This document shows, one piece after another, positions 63,961-64,000 of a stretch of 64,000 bases of DNA; within the stretch, counting starts at the first letter, position 1; the number at the start of each line of letters is the position of its first letter. The DNA is taken from contig NC_058518.1 in assembly GCF_904849725.1 (NCBI RefSeq), positions 10,932,147 through 10,996,146 of the forward strand, written 5' to 3'. The notes below the pieces were generated by a model that saw only the letters and a program-made list of their open reading frames with translations, had not been told where the DNA came from and did no database searches. The stretch is from Hordeum vulgare subsp. vulgare (Eukaryota; Streptophyta; Magnoliopsida; Poales; Poaceae). Both the position numbers and the translations under genes were made by a program.

Positions 63961-64000
63961 CACTAGTAGAAAATAGGCCTTTTGTCCGGAGCATTAGTGC
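63961..64000 (+). mobile_element. CACTA-6, left end, cut by the window
   Basis: CACTAGTAGAAAATAGGCC starts at 63961 and is followed by TTTTGTCCGG, a relative of the TTTAGTCCCGG repeat. The element continues beyond the window. Confidence 0.65.

Overview
This is plant nuclear DNA. The retrotransposon and CACTA families point to a Triticeae grass (wheat, Aegilops, barley or rye relative), but I cannot name the species. I find no intact ordinary host gene. The window is a stack of nested transposons separated by short stretches of older intergenic DNA.

Layout. 1-7604: right end of a CACTA element (CACTA-1) split by a 7.4-kb CACTA element (CACTA-2, 61-7498) that has captured pieces of a vacuolar H+-pyrophosphatase gene and a lipoxygenase gene. 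7605-14828: old intergenic DNA with copies of a promoter-like repeat unit, a Stowaway MITE and a half MITE, a gypsy gag relic, a tRNA-derived SINE and a PIF/Harbinger element (11876-13068). 14829-37444: an old, decayed CACTA copy (CACTA-3), split by CACTA-4 (15494-35024, target duplication ATT). CACTA-4 is itself split by a copia retrotransposon of Angela/BARE/WIS type (22461-31356, target duplication ATTTC). 37445-38238: another copy of the promoter-like unit. 38239-63007: a compound CACTA (CACTA-5) made of two opposed copies of the CACTA-4 family joined inside, with a left-type end at both outer borders. It is split by a gypsy chromovirus of Tekay/Del type with ~4-kb LTRs (48721-62604, target duplication GAAAT). 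63008-63960: relic DNA. 63961-64000: left end of one more CACTA.

How the genes work together. The CACTA-4/5 family carries two genes. One is a compact two-exon 3'-5' exonuclease of the Werner-like DEDDy type. The other is a multi-exon gene that joins a plant Ptta/En/Spm transposase-associated domain to a Ulp1 (C48) SUMO-protease-like domain. Each gene starts just downstream of an array of palindromic TTTAGTCCCGG repeats, so the presumed transposase-binding repeats may double as promoters. No TnpD/TNP2 DDE transposase is visible, so all copies here look non-autonomous.

Most notable observations: (1) exons of the transposon-borne exonuclease differ between two copies by about 7.5%, nearly all replacement changes, while the intron and the neighbouring Ptta gene differ by about 3%; (2) the compound inverted CACTA; (3) a V-PPase/lipoxygenase chimeric reading frame inside CACTA-2; (4) an extra ORF between PBS and gag of the gypsy element whose layout resembles a double-stranded-RNA-binding domain; (5) regular tandem arrays of 138, 155, 164 and 337 bp inside CACTA elements. 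All substitution counts are my own hand counts from the sequence.
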